Both the position numbers and the translations under genes were made by a program. The notes under the pieces are model-generated. The model made no database searches. It was given only the letters and a program-made list of their open reading frames with translations, and was not told the origin of the DNA. From Xenorhabdus cabanillasii (GTDB lineage: Bacteria > Pseudomonadota > Gammaproteobacteria > Enterobacterales > Enterobacteriaceae), in NCBI RefSeq assembly GCF_003386665.1, contig NZ_QTUB01000001.1, forward strand, positions 1,736,001 through 1,800,000: a DNA stretch of 64,000 nt, read 5' to 3'. Positions 8,458-18,597 of the stretch are shown in pieces. Position 1 is the first letter of the stretch. Each line of letters starts with the position of its first letter.

Positions 8458-11400
8458 GCACAGAAATACCCCGTAACATAACGTCTCATAAACTTAACCC
8501 GTTAACATTGCCGCTGCATGGTCAGCGGCTGATTGAGGCTTCAGCAGGTACGGGAAAAACCTATACGATAGGTTTACTCTACCTGCGTTTGTTACTCGGA
8601 TTAGGCGGCAATGCCGCCTTTTCCCGTCCGCTTAGTGTTGAAGAGATCTTGGTTGTAACATTTACCGAGGCAGCGACGGATGAATTGCGCGGGCGTATTC
8701 GTGAAAATATCCACCAGTTGCGACTGGCGTGCATTCGGCAGGATAACTCGGTGAATGATCCGGCTTATCAGCAATTGCTGGCAGAGATCCCCGATCGGCA
8801 AAGTGCGGCGGATTGGTTACTGGCTGCTGAACGTCAAATGGACGAAGCGGCAATTTACACCATTCATGGCTTCTGCCAGCGTATGTTGGTGCACAATGCA
8901 TTTGAATCCGGCATTCTGTTTGAGCAAACGTTGATTCAGGATGAATACCCACTTCGAAAGCAAGGTTGCGCTGATTTCTGGCGGCGTCACTGTTACCCGT
9001 TATCGTTATCAATGGCGACGGTGATCAGTCAGGAATGGAGTGGGCCAGAAGCCTTGTTGGAAGATATATCCGATCATCTGCGAGGGGATATTCCTTTTAT
9101 CGTTAACGCGCCGGATGGTGATGAAACCTTAGTCAGCCGCCATGAAAAGATCATTGCTTTGATCGACAGGGTCAAACAGCAGTGGAATGAGGTTGTACAG
9201 GATTTACAAGCGCTGATTGATAACTCTGGGGTGGATAAGCGTAGTTACAGTAAGAAGAATTTACCTAATTGGCTGAATAGTGTTTCTGAGTGGGCTAAAT
9301 CGCAAACCAGAGATTATCAGCTTCCTAAAGACTTGGATAAATTTTGCCAGTCAAGACTGGAAGAAAAAACCAAAAAGGGTGAAGTTCCCCGACATCCTAT
9401 ATTTATTGCTATTGATGATTTATATCAGCAACCACTGACCTTACGGGACATTATCATCTCCAAAGCGATTGTTGAAATCCGCCAGTCCATCAATCAGGAA
9501 AAACTGATGCGTGGGCATATGGGCTTTGACGACTTGCTGACGCGATTGGATATTGCTTTGAAACGTGAAGGTGGAGAAAAACTGGCGGAAACCATCCGGC
9601 AACGTTACCCCGTTGCGATGATCGATGAGTTTCAGGACACTGACCCGCAGCAATACCGAATTTTTCAGGCCATATATCGTCATCAAGCGGAAAATGGTTT
9701 GTTGTTCATTGGTGACCCCAAACAAGCAATTTATGCGTTCCGCGGGGCGGATATTTTCACCTACATTCAGGCGCGTGCCCAAGTGAGTGCGCATTACACG
9801 CTGGAAACTAACTGGCGTTCTTCCGCTCCGATGGTACAAGCGGTCAATAAGTTGTTTTCCCATACAGACCGTCCGTTTCTGTTTGACCAAATTCCGTTTA
9901 TTCAGGTCAACTCAGCAGAGAAAAATCACAACCTGAAATTCTTGATCCATGAGCAGGAGCAAACAGCCTTGCAGTTCTGGTTCCAGTCTGGAGAGGGTGT
10001 TTCAAAAAGGGATTACGAACAGGGCATGGCACGATTGTGTGCTGCCCAAATCAGAGATTGGTTACTGGCAGGGCAGGAAGGGAGTGCGTTGTTGCAGCGG
10101 GGCGAAAAAAATCGGCCTGTTACAGCGGCAGATATTACGGTACTGGTGCGTAATCGCCGTGAAGCCGCACTGATCCGTGATGAGTTGAATGAATTACAGA
10201 TCCCGTCTGTCTTCCTTTCCAATCGTGAGAATGTATTTGATACACCGGAAGCTAAGGACTTGCTCTGGCTTTTGCAAGCGGTGTTATCACCAGAAAAGGA
10301 ACGTGTACTCAGAAGTGCATTAGCCAGTAGTTTATTTGGTTTAAGTGCCCGGCAGATTGATCAGCTAAACCATGATGAAACGGCATGGGATAAGCTGGTG
10401 GATGAGTTTGACGGTTATGCCCGGTTGTGGCGCTCACGTGGTGTTTTGCCGATGTTACGGGCGGTCATGGGAAAATACCGGATTGCAGAGAATCTGTTGG
10501 CAGGATATGACGGTGAGCGTCGTCTGACTGATATTATGCACATCAGTGAACTGTTGCAGGAAGAATCGTTGCAATTGGATAGCGAACATTCAGTGGTTCG
10601 CTGGCTGGCACAACAGATTTCCCGTCCTGATCCACAGCTGGAAAGTCAGCAAATGCGTCTGGAAAGTGATAAACATCTGGTTCAGATTTGTACCATCCAC
10701 AAATCAAAGGGGCTGGAGTACCCTTTAGTCTGGCTGCCTTTTATTTGCAGCTTCAAAAAACAGGAACGGGCCATTTATCACGATCGTCAGAATTTTGAAA
10801 CCCATTTCAGTATCTTTGAGGATAGTGAAAAGCTGGCATTAGCCGATGAAGAACGGTTGGCGGAAGATTTGCGTCTGCTCTATGTGGCCTTAACGCGGGC
10901 GGTGTATCACTGTAGTGTCGGTATTGCGCCATTGATTCAGGGTAATAAGAAAAAAACCGGGGATACGGATTTACATCTTTCCGCCCTCGGTTATTTGGTG
11001 CAAAAAGGGCAGAAAGGTGATGCAGAGTTACTGGAACGCAGCTTAAATGAACTCAAAGATGACAATATTCAGGTGATACCGACAAAGGACATCGGGGATG
11101 AAAGATGGGAACCCAAAAGTGAAGATATGCTATTGCTGGTTGCCAGAAAATTCCGGCGTTCCATTCGGGATGACTGGCGGGTGACCAGTTATTCCGGCTT
11201 ACAGAGTTCGATTTCCCATAATGGCATCAGCTCTCAGGCTCATGCCAGTGTGTTTGGCGAATCAGCAGAAGTGATTGTCCAATCCATTGCCCCGAAACTT
11301 GATATTGACGTCCGTGGTGAAAAACAAGTTGAACCATCATTACTGATGACACCGCATACTTTTCCGCGCGGAGCATCAGCCGGAACGTTCTTGCATTCAG

Positions 11401-12113
11401 TTCTGGAAGATCTGGATTTCAGTTCCCTGCCGGATCAGATTTGGTTGGCGGAAAAGCTGGCAACCGCAGGTTTTGATGAGAGCTGGGCATCAGTATTGCA
11501 GCAATGGATGACAGATATCCAGACCGCAGAGTTAAATGAACAGGGGATGCGGCTTGCTGATATTCCACATTATCACCGACAAAACGAAATGCAGTTTTAT
11601 CTGCCAGTTGATAATTTACTGCGTGCCAACGCACTGGATGCCTTGACTCATCGTTATGATCCCTTGTCAGCACAGTGCGATCCTTTGTCCTTCCACCAAG
11701 TCAAAGGCATGTTGAAAGGGTTTATTGATTTAGTGTTTTGCTGGCAGGATAAGTTTTACGTGGTGGATTACAAATCGAACTGGTTGGGAGAGAGCAGTGA
11801 ATCATACACTCAGAAAGTTATGGCCTCAGCCATGATAGAGCATCGGTATGATTTGCAATATCAACTCTATACGCTGGCACTGCACCGTTATTTACGCCAT
11901 CGGTTGGCAGACTATGATTATCGGCAGCATTTTGGCGGGGTGATATATTTGTTTCTGCGTGGCATTGATAACAATAATCCCGGACATGGTATTTATCGCT
12001 ATTTGCCACCCGTTGAATTTGTTGATGCACTGGATGCGCTCTTTAGTACCGTCGATTGTACTGTTGACTGTATAAACGATGACTGTGCAACTGATGAGGA
12101 GCAAAGTGCATGA
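8454..12113 (+). CDS. recB: RecBCD exonuclease subunit RecB (3'-5' helicase and nuclease)
   Basis: RecB, 1219 residues (E. coli 1180). It has a superfamily 1A UvrD-like helicase: Walker A SAGTGKT at 30-36, then MIDEFQDTDP, IGDPKQAIYAFRGAD, TNWRSS, and TIHKSKGLEYPLVWLP further on. The C-terminal RecB-family nuclease carries VVDYKSNW with D1105 and K1107, equivalent to E. coli D1080 and K1082, so it should be active. Translation starts at GTG inside the ptrA stop (GTGA overlap), which suggests translational coupling. The stop overlaps recD by ATGA. Confidence 0.97.
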   Translation: MSTEIPRNITSHKLNPLTLPLHGQRLIEASAGTGKTYTIGLLYLRLLLGLGGNAAFSRPLSVEEILVVTFTEAATDELRGRIRENIHQLRLACIRQDNSVNDPAYQQLLAEIPDRQSAADWLLAAERQMDEAAIYTIHGFCQRMLVHNAFESGILFEQTLIQDEYPLRKQGCADFWRRHCYPLSLSMATVISQEWSGPEALLEDISDHLRGDIPFIVNAPDGDETLVSRHEKIIALIDRVKQQWNEVVQDLQALIDNSGVDKRSYSKKNLPNWLNSVSEWAKSQTRDYQLPKDLDKFCQSRLEEKTKKGEVPRHPIFIAIDDLYQQPLTLRDIIISKAIVEIRQSINQEKLMRGHMGFDDLLTRLDIALKREGGEKLAETIRQRYPVAMIDEFQDTDPQQYRIFQAIYRHQAENGLLFIGDPKQAIYAFRGADIFTYIQARAQVSAHYTLETNWRSSAPMVQAVNKLFSHTDRPFLFDQIPFIQVNSAEKNHNLKFLIHEQEQTALQFWFQSGEGVSKRDYEQGMARLCAAQIRDWLLAGQEGSALLQRGEKNRPVTAADITVLVRNRREAALIRDELNELQIPSVFLSNRENVFDTPEAKDLLWLLQAVLSPEKERVLRSALASSLFGLSARQIDQLNHDETAWDKLVDEFDGYARLWRSRGVLPMLRAVMGKYRIAENLLAGYDGERRLTDIMHISELLQEESLQLDSEHSVVRWLAQQISRPDPQLESQQMRLESDKHLVQICTIHKSKGLEYPLVWLPFICSFKKQERAIYHDRQNFETHFSIFEDSEKLALADEERLAEDLRLLYVALTRAVYHCSVGIAPLIQGNKKKTGDTDLHLSALGYLVQKGQKGDAELLERSLNELKDDNIQVIPTKDIGDERWEPKSEDMLLLVARKFRRSIRDDWRVTSYSGLQSSISHNGISSQAHASVFGESAEVIVQSIAPKLDIDVRGEKQVEPSLLMTPHTFPRGASAGTFLHSVLEDLDFSSLPDQIWLAEKLATAGFDESWASVLQQWMTDIQTAELNEQGMRLADIPHYHRQNEMQFYLPVDNLLRANALDALTHRYDPLSAQCDPLSFHQVKGMLKGFIDLVFCWQDKFYVVDYKSNWLGESSESYTQKVMASAMIEHRYDLQYQLYTLALHRYLRHRLADYDYRQHFGGVIYLFLRGIDNNNPGHGIYRYLPPVEFVDALDALFSTVDCTVDCINDDCATDEEQSA

Positions 12114-14017
12114 GAGCAGTTATGAACGGAATAATGCCACTATTGCAGCAAGCTGTTGCCCAAAAATTGCTGCGTCCGTTAGATGTGCAGTTTGCCTATG
12201 CGATGATTAAAGATGAAAATCCATTGTTATTGCTGATCACAGCCTATTTGAGTGCAGAAACGGGGGCTGGTCATGTTTGCTTGCCTTTGAACAGGATCTC
12301 ACCTGAACATTTATTTGAAGGGCGACACCCTGAGTTAGTGGCATTACTGTGGACTTTCGTAGGAGAACCCAATCAACAACAAATGATTGCTGCCTTGCAG
12401 GCATGTCCGGCAATAGGCGATGGGCAATCTCCCACACCGATAATACTTTCTGGTTATAGCCTTTACTTGCAGCGGATGTGGCAAAGTGAACGTCGGATAG
12501 CCGCGTTTTTTGCTGATGTGGCATTGGCTGATGATATTGATGAAATACAGCTACGGAACATTTTAGATGAGCTTTTTGGTGTTGTTGAAAGTGAAATCGA
12601 TTGGCAGAAAGTGGCAGCAGCAGTTGCTGTCACCAGTCGTATTTCTGTTATCTCTGGTGGGCCGGGAACCGGAAAAACGACGACAGTAGCGAAGTTGCTG
12701 GCTGCATTAATTAAATTGAATGAAGGAAAGCCATTGAGTATTCAACTGGCGGCTCCTACAGGGAAGGCGGCTGCCAGATTGACTGAATCGCTTGGTGAGG
12801 CTGTCAACAAACTTGCTTTGACAGATGAACAGCGGCGGAATATCCCTGAGCAGGCACAAACCATCCATCGCTTGCTGGGAGCACAGCCTGAAAGCCAAAA
12901 ACTCCGTTACCACCGTGATAATCTGCTTACCCTTGATATCCTGATTATTGATGAAGCCTCCATGGTGGATTTATCAATGATGGCGCGTTTGATTGATGCC
13001 TTGCCAGCAAAAGCAAAAGTGATTTTCCTGGGCGATAAGGATCAGTTGGCTTCTGTAGAAGCGGGAGCAGTATTGGGAGATATCTGTCGTTTTGCTGAAC
13101 AAGGATACAGTATCGATCGCGCAAAACAATTGACGAAGTTAACGGGTTGTCAGTTAGTGTCATATTCGGTGTCTGAGCCAAAAGATATAACTCTGGCAGT
13201 GCGGGATTGTTTATGTTTGCTGCGTAAAAGCTATCGTTTTAATGCTGCCTCTGGTATCGGGCAACTAGCTTCAGCAGTCAATCAGGGAGATAGTAAGCGT
13301 GTTGCTGCTGTATTAAGGCAATCTCTGCCTGATGTGGATTTTAATCCCCTTGCAGAGGATGAAGACTATCAGCGTTTGTTGATTGAAACCACAGAAGGTT
13401 ATTACCGTTATTTGGCGCTGGTGGATAAAAAGGCGTCTGAAAAGGCCATCCTGGCCGAATTTAACCGCTTCAGATTGTTATGTGCTTTAAGAGAAGGGCC
13501 GTTTGGTGTCAGTGGATTGAATCAGCGAGTGGAACAATTGCTGCATCGCAAGGGAATGATTGCTTTACCCAAATATACGGGAAATCAGTTTATGGAGAAT
13601 CGGGGCTACGCCGGACGGCCGATCATGATCTTGCGTAATGACAGTACATTGGGGCTGTTTAATGGTGATATCGGTATTATGCTTAAGGATCAGAATCATG
13701 AGTTGAAAGCCTATTTCCAGTTATCTGACGGGCAGATAAAATCTTTTCAGCCAAGCCGTTTGCCCTTGCATGAAACGGCTTATGTAATGACAGTGCACAA
13801 ATCACAAGGTTCTGAGTTTGAGCATACTGCATTAGTATTGCCGACCCAGTTTTCACCTGTTGTTAGTCGGGAGCTGGTTTATACGGCTTTAACCCGTGCC
13901 CGTAAGAAATTGACGTTATATGCACACAAGGTGGTTTTGTCCAAGGCTGTTGCGACACCCACTCAAAGGCGGAGTGGGTTAGTAGATTCGTTCCTTTGCT
14001 GCCGTGACGCAACTTGA
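12110..14017 (+). CDS. recD: RecBCD exonuclease subunit RecD (5'-3' helicase)
   Basis: RecD, 635 residues from the ATG at 12110; an alternative ATG at 12122 would remove four residues. It is a superfamily 1B helicase with Walker A GPGTGKT at about 184-190, IIDEASMVD, FLGDKDQLASVEAGAVLGD, and the C-terminal MTVHKSQGSEF and ELVYTALTRAR motifs. Similarity to E. coli RecD holds up to RRSGL; the last 11 residues diverge. The final codons and the TGA stop lie inside a copy of the genome's palindromic repeat (14009-14036). RecD is the last gene of the operon and converges on argA across 33 bases. Confidence 0.96.
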   Translation: MRAVMNGIMPLLQQAVAQKLLRPLDVQFAYAMIKDENPLLLLITAYLSAETGAGHVCLPLNRISPEHLFEGRHPELVALLWTFVGEPNQQQMIAALQACPAIGDGQSPTPIILSGYSLYLQRMWQSERRIAAFFADVALADDIDEIQLRNILDELFGVVESEIDWQKVAAAVAVTSRISVISGGPGTGKTTTVAKLLAALIKLNEGKPLSIQLAAPTGKAAARLTESLGEAVNKLALTDEQRRNIPEQAQTIHRLLGAQPESQKLRYHRDNLLTLDILIIDEASMVDLSMMARLIDALPAKAKVIFLGDKDQLASVEAGAVLGDICRFAEQGYSIDRAKQLTKLTGCQLVSYSVSEPKDITLAVRDCLCLLRKSYRFNAASGIGQLASAVNQGDSKRVAAVLRQSLPDVDFNPLAEDEDYQRLLIETTEGYYRYLALVDKKASEKAILAEFNRFRLLCALREGPFGVSGLNQRVEQLLHRKGMIALPKYTGNQFMENRGYAGRPIMILRNDSTLGLFNGDIGIMLKDQNHELKAYFQLSDGQIKSFQPSRLPLHETAYVMTVHKSQGSEFEHTALVLPTQFSPVVSRELVYTALTRARKKLTLYAHKVVLSKAVATPTQRRSGLVDSFLCCRDAT

Positions 14018-14036
14018 AATCCATTGGGTATATATG
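14009..14036. repeat. Palindromic repeat arm overlapping the recD stop codon
   Basis: GCAACTTGAAATCCATTGGGTATATATG matches the right arm of the intergenic repeat seen at 37637-37684 and 49467-49530 (CTTGAAATCCATAGGGTATA). The TGA inside ACTTGAAAT is the recD stop codon, so the element supplies the 3' end of the gene. Only the right arm is clear here. Confidence 0.6.
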
Positions 14037-14050
14037 TGGGTGCAGTTATG

Positions 14051-15385
14051 TCAATGCTTTTTCAGATCCAACATCAAAATTTTGGAACGGCGCTGGTAAT
14101 TGTACAGCGCCTGTTTTTCTACTGGTAACATAGTAATTTCTGCGGGTTCAAAACCTTTTTCCTGAAACCAGTGAATACTTTGAGTTGTAAGGACAAATAA
14201 TCTTTCCAGCCCGATTTGTTTGGCCTGATTAATAATAGCGCCTAATAATACCTCGCCACGTGAAGAATTTTGGTAATCAGGATGTACGGCAACACAGGCC
14301 ATTTCACCGATTTTTTCCGCAGAATAAGAGTACAGGGCAGCACAGGCGATAGTGACATTATCGAGTTCTATCAGAGTAAACTTATCGATCTCCATTTCCA
14401 GTTGTTCCCGTGAGCGGCGAACCAGAGTTCCTTGCTGTTCCAGTGGACGGATCAATTCGAGAATGCCTCCGATGTCGTTGATATTGGCGCGTCGGATCTG
14501 CTCTGAGCGTTCCATAACAATTTGGGTTCCGATACCTTCGCGGGTGAATAACTCCTGGATTAGTGAACCATTTTCCTGAAAACTGATCAAATGACTGCGC
14601 CGAACTCCACGACGGCAGGCTTTAATGGCGCCACGTAAAAAACGTACTGTCCCGGAGGAGTAATCCCCGGAGCTCTCCAGTTTATTTAACAGTATTTCCC
14701 CCTCATTAGGGCGAATTTCTGACAAGGTATTCCCTTCGGGATCGGTGATACCTTGTGATGAACAGAATCCAATCAGTTTTTCGGCTTTTAATTTAATCGC
14801 CAGTTGTGAGGCAATTTCTTCGGTCGTCAGGTTGAAACTTTCGCCGGTAACGGAAACAGCAACGGGCCCGATTAATACAATGGAATGGTTATTTAACTGC
14901 TGATTTATGGCTTCATCGTCAATCCGGCGAATTTTGCCACTGTGGTAATAATCAATACCATCATCGATCCCTAAAGGCTGAGCGATGATAAAGTTACCGC
15001 TGACCACGTTAATATGGGCACCTTGCAATGGCGTATTACTGAGGCTCATGGAAAGTCGGGCTGTAATATCAAGTTGTAACACGCCAGCAGCCTGTTTGAT
15101 AAAATCCAGCGTTTTAACATCAGTGACCCGAGTGCATTTATGATAAATCGGTTGATAGTGATGCTGAGTGAGGTTTTGATCGATTTGTGGCCGAGCACCG
15201 TACACAACAACCAAACGAATGCCGAGGCTGTGCAATAAACCGATATCATTAACGATATTCGGGAAGTTTTCATGGGCGATAGCTTCACCAACCAACATAA
15301 TGACAAAAGTCTTGTTACGATGTGCATTAATATATGGAACCGAATGCCGGAAAATTTCGACCAATTCGGTACGGCGTTCTTTCAT
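14051..15385 (-). CDS. argA: Amino-acid N-acetyltransferase (N-acetylglutamate synthase)
   Basis: ArgA, 444 residues, catalyses acetyl-CoA plus glutamate to N-acetylglutamate, the first committed step of arginine synthesis. An amino-acid-kinase-like domain (about 1-290, with [20 protein letters not shown]) is fused to a C-terminal GNAT domain ([19 protein letters not shown]). The start at [10 protein letters not shown] matches E. coli and has GAGGGAAAT upstream; the reading frame extends 30 codons further 5', but those codons would run through the operator and are AT-rich. Tandem ARG boxes at 15399-15437 indicate repression by ArgR-arginine. It is divergent from amiC, as in E. coli. Confidence 0.96.
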   Translation of the reverse strand: MKERRTELVEIFRHSVPYINAHRNKTFVIMLVGEAIAHENFPNIVNDIGLLHSLGIRLVVVYGARPQIDQNLTQHHYQPIYHKCTRVTDVKTLDFIKQAAGVLQLDITARLSMSLSNTPLQGAHINVVSGNFIIAQPLGIDDGIDYYHSGKIRRIDDEAINQQLNNHSIVLIGPVAVSVTGESFNLTTEEIASQLAIKLKAEKLIGFCSSQGITDPEGNTLSEIRPNEGEILLNKLESSGDYSSGTVRFLRGAIKACRRGVRRSHLISFQENGSLIQELFTREGIGTQIVMERSEQIRRANINDIGGILELIRPLEQQGTLVRRSREQLEMEIDKFTLIELDNVTIACAALYSYSAEKIGEMACVAVHPDYQNSSRGEVLLGAIINQAKQIGLERLFVLTTQSIHWFQEKGFEPAEITMLPVEKQALYNYQRRSKILMLDLKKH

Positions 15386-15398
15386 GATATTTCCCTCA

Positions 15399-15437
15399 AT
15401 TGCATTTTTATTCGTATTTTTTATATTTTTATTCTTT
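15399..15437 (-). promoter_or_regulatory. Tandem ARG boxes (ArgR operator) of argA
   Basis: Read on the argA strand, two 18-base boxes lie 14 bases before the start codon. The proximal one (15399-15416, TACGAATAAAAATGCAAT) matches 8 of the 10 most conserved bases of the ARG consensus TGAAT-N4-ATTCA. The distal one (15420-15437, AAAGAATAAAAATATAAA) matches about 7. Their centres are exactly 21 bases apart, the spacing needed for an ArgR hexamer to hold two boxes. Confidence 0.7.
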
Positions 15438-15513
15438 AAAAGGGAAATGGCAAGGGGGAATATGGATAAAAACAAAGCTATTATTTGTATTGATATTTAT
15501 GTTTGTTATCTAT

Positions 15514-15562
15514 CAGGTCGCAGCTTTGTTGGCTACGCTGTATCTTGAAATTCATAGAGTAC
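15514..15562. repeat. Degenerate copy of the palindromic intergenic repeat
   Basis: CAGGTCGCAGCTTTGTTGGC followed by TATCTTGAAATTCATAGAGTA parallels the copy at 49467-49530 (CAAGTTGCAGCTTTGTTGGC, then CATCTTGAAATCCATA). The central GCAGCTTTGTTGGCT is identical; the arms are diverged. Confidence 0.6.
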
Positions 15563-15685
15563 AGATGTTTAGATAGAAGAAAATGCTTTTTTTTGATGAC
15601 AGTCCTTTTATAATTAATTAGAGTCTTCCACCTAACTGTCTCTTAGATAAAATTACTGCCCGGTTGTTTTTAAATGGAATAAATA

Positions 15686-16933
15686 ATGAGTCATTCAGAC
15701 CATAATTCTTCACGTCGCCGTTTGCTGAAAGGAGCAGCAGCTCTTTGGTTGTTAAGTATTAGCCCGATAGGCTATGCAGCAACGTCACAAGTGATTGCTG
15801 TGCGTATTTGGCCTGCATCAAGTTATACCAGGGTGACGCTGGAGTCTAATATTCCGCTTAAATACCGCCAATTTTCACTTTCAAATCCTAACCGGATTGT
15901 TATTGATTTGCAGGGTATTCAGCTCAATAGTGTCCTGAGTAGTATGGGATCGCAGGTTCAGCAGCGTGATCCTTATCTGAAACTGATACGAGCCGGGCAA
16001 TTTGATCCTAAAACTGTGCGTTTGGTGTTTGAAATTAAGCAGCTGGTTGCGCCCCATATTTTTACTTTGCCGCCTATTGCGAAATTTAAGCATCGTTTGG
16101 TGTTAGATTTCTATCCAAAGGTAGCGAAAGTCAATGATGATCCTTTGCTGGCACTGCTTGAAGAGTACAACAGCGGAAATCTGGAAAAGCATATGCCACC
16201 GACAGAGAGGAAAAAAACAGGCAAGGCCGGAAAGAACAGACCAATTGTGATTATGCTTGATCCCGGTCATGGTGGTGAAGATCCTGGCGCTATCGGGAAA
16301 TACAAAACCCGTGAGAAAGATGTTGTTTTACAGATTGCCCGTCGTCTGCAAGCCCTTATCAAACGTCAGCCGGGGATGAAAGTGTATATGACCCGTAATG
16401 AGGATATTTTTATTCCGCTGACAGTCAGGGTAGCAAAAGCACGTAAAATGCAGGCGGATCTGTTTATTTCCATCCATGCTGATGCCTTTACTAATCGTGC
16501 AGCTAGAGGATCTTCCGTATTTGCTTTGTCAACGAAAGGGGCAACCAGTAATGCTGCTCGTTTTCTGGCCCAAACGCAGAATGAGGCTGATTTGATTGGT
16601 GGGGTGAGTAAAAGCGGTGATAAATATTTGGATCACACCATGCTGGATCTGGTTCAGACTGCGACGATTAATGACAGCCTGAAATTTGGGGATGAAGTGC
16701 TCAAACGAATGGGTAAAGTGAATAAATTGCATAAGAACAGTGTTGATCAGGCGGGGTTTGCCGTATTAAAAGCACCGGATATTCCTTCTATTCTGGTTGA
16801 AACTGCATTCATCAGTAATTTGGAAGAAGAACGAAAACTACGTACTGCGAAATTCCAGCAGCAAGTAGCTGAATCTATTTTTGCCGGTATTAAAGCCTAT
16901 TTTAAAAGTGGGGCAGAATTAGCACGGCGGTAA
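15686..16933 (+). CDS. amiC: N-acetylmuramoyl-L-alanine amidase AmiC (Tat-exported)
   Basis: Periplasmic amidase that cleaves the peptide from MurNAc in septal peptidoglycan during daughter-cell separation; 415 residues (E. coli 417). A twin-arginine signal ([10 protein letters not shown], residues 9-18) fits folded export by Tat. An AMIN domain (about 35-135) targets the septum. The Amidase_3 domain follows, with zinc and catalytic motifs [23 protein letters not shown] and [10 protein letters not shown]. Family knowledge says activation requires NlpD. Its place beside argA is the same as in E. coli. Confidence 0.96.
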   Translation: MSHSDHNSSRRRLLKGAAALWLLSISPIGYAATSQVIAVRIWPASSYTRVTLESNIPLKYRQFSLSNPNRIVIDLQGIQLNSVLSSMGSQVQQRDPYLKLIRAGQFDPKTVRLVFEIKQLVAPHIFTLPPIAKFKHRLVLDFYPKVAKVNDDPLLALLEEYNSGNLEKHMPPTERKKTGKAGKNRPIVIMLDPGHGGEDPGAIGKYKTREKDVVLQIARRLQALIKRQPGMKVYMTRNEDIFIPLTVRVAKARKMQADLFISIHADAFTNRAARGSSVFALSTKGATSNAARFLAQTQNEADLIGGVSKSGDKYLDHTMLDLVQTATINDSLKFGDEVLKRMGKVNKLHKNSVDQAGFAVLKAPDIPSILVETAFISNLEEERKLRTAKFQQQVAESIFAGIKAYFKSGAELARR

Positions 16934-16967
16934 AATATCCGCCCCAAAAAATAAAATAGAGAGAACA

Positions 16968-17717
16968 TTATCGGGTATTAAATAACTTGGAAAATATTTC
17001 AGAGTAGTCATCGTGGGATACATAATTCGTCCATAGATTTGATCCTAATCCTGTCCAGGGCGGAGAAGTGGGACGATCATCCAGCCAAAATTGTATTTTT
17101 GCAGCGACCTCAGGATATTCTCTGTGTCTGAAAAGCCATCTTAATTCTTTTCCAGTGATATTTTTATCGCGTTTATAAACTATAGTATCCATATTTATAC
17201 CATCAAGTATAAAGTGGATATGTATATTATGGGTTAACTTACTATTGCTCATGCTTATCCATGATAATCCTCCTTTACATTTTCTCCCTATAGTTAAAAG
17301 ATCATCCTCATTAGTCCCATCAGAACAATGTTCAATTACAGTATGATATTTATTATGTTTCTTCAAATGATCAAAAAAGTTATTTTCATATTTTCTGTAT
17401 GTCCTGGATTTAGTGTACTTACAAAAATTGCGATAATCTTGCACAATGTTTTCAGCTTCAGTTTTTTCATCAAGGTTTTGCCAATCATTTCTATTATTTC
17501 TATCAATATAATCTGTCAAAAATGTACGTATTATATCTCGATCAGTAGGAGTTAAATATTGATCAATTACTCTTGGAGGATAAAGTTTTTTATCAATGTG
17601 AACTTTAGCAACGGCAAACTGAGGATGATTGTCAATATATTGACATCTGTGCTCAGCTAAACCATAGACTAAATCACCTCTAAAAAATTCTGTTCTAAAA
17701 GGAGGTCGAAATGGCAT
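16968..17717 (-). CDS. Hypothetical protein, low GC, beside the initiator tRNA array
   Basis: A 249-residue protein that I cannot assign. It is basic and aromatic-rich, with no signal peptide or membrane segment. Features include a Lys/Arg/Tyr-rich middle (about 95-130), THNIHIHFILDGINMD near 185, ITGKELRWLFRHRE, and FWLDDRPTSPPW near 215. The base composition is clearly more AT-rich than its neighbours amiC and mltA. E. coli has no gene at this position between amiC and metZWV-mltA, so it is probably acquired. The start has AAGGACGAAAT just upstream. The tRNA array is a plausible integration target, but I see no integrase or attachment repeat. Confidence 0.75.
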   Translation of the reverse strand: MPFRPPFRTEFFRGDLVYGLAEHRCQYIDNHPQFAVAKVHIDKKLYPPRVIDQYLTPTDRDIIRTFLTDYIDRNNRNDWQNLDEKTEAENIVQDYRNFCKYTKSRTYRKYENNFFDHLKKHNKYHTVIEHCSDGTNEDDLLTIGRKCKGGLSWISMSNSKLTHNIHIHFILDGINMDTIVYKRDKNITGKELRWLFRHREYPEVAAKIQFWLDDRPTSPPWTGLGSNLWTNYVSHDDYSEIFSKLFNTR

Positions 17718-18023
17718 ATTTCGTCCTTATTTAAAAATCTTCTGGATGAGTCATTTTAGCTCCCGTTTATCAAATAAGTGTATTTGATTTGTATTTTTAT
17801 TTCATTTATTTTACCCATAGTGATATTTTTTACAAAAAATGTAATATTTGGTAATGTTTTTTTTAGGTTATTGTTACATCATCTATACTTCTGCTTTCAT
17901 AAAGCAATAGCCAGCAATAGCCGCTGTGGTATCTATCAGGCAGGAAAATAATTAAGCAGAAATATCTACAAGTTGGTAACCAGTTAGGAAGACTAAGAAT
18001 AGATGATATCTTGATGAGGAAAT
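17718..18023. other. AT-rich spacer between the hypothetical gene and the tRNA array
   Basis: Mostly A/T runs. It would carry the promoter of the minus-strand hypothetical gene and the 3' end of the tRNA transcript. I see no clear intrinsic terminator for the tRNA operon and no gene. Confidence 0.5.
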
Positions 18024-18374
<351 letters not shown>

Positions 18375-18388
18375 TCCGATGTCGGCAC

Positions 18389-18416
18389 ACTATACTCTGG
18401 ATCGATTCCGTTGCAA
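18389..18416 (-). promoter_or_regulatory. Sigma-70 promoter of the initiator tRNA operon
   Basis: On the minus strand the -35 TTGCAA (18411-18416) and -10 TATAGT (18389-18394) are 16 bases apart. GTGCCGACATCGG follows, a GC-rich discriminator typical of stringently controlled stable-RNA promoters. Confidence 0.75.
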
Positions 18417-18597
18417 GCTTTTTTGTTGATATTTACCAGTTTTGTTTGTTTTTGCTTAAAAATAAAGCTTGTTGTTTTATTTTTGTTCTCTTGTGATTTA
18501 AGCAGAGTAATCTATTTTTTTCTAACTACATTTTATTATTTATTGGGGTTTGATATTGTTCGCTGTCGGAACGGAATGGCAGGAGATAAAGCATAAT

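Larger units (their letters stand above)
15386..15685. other. argA-amiC divergent intergenic region
   Basis: It holds the ARG boxes (15399-15437) and a degenerate palindromic repeat copy (15514-15562). The rest is AT-rich and presumably carries the amiC promoter. No gene is seen. Confidence 0.6.

Noticed and set aside
15386..15475. 30-codon N-terminal extension of argA
   Set aside because: It would run through the ARG boxes, is lysine/asparagine-rich without similarity to the family, and the conserved [10 protein letters not shown] start has a good ribosome site.
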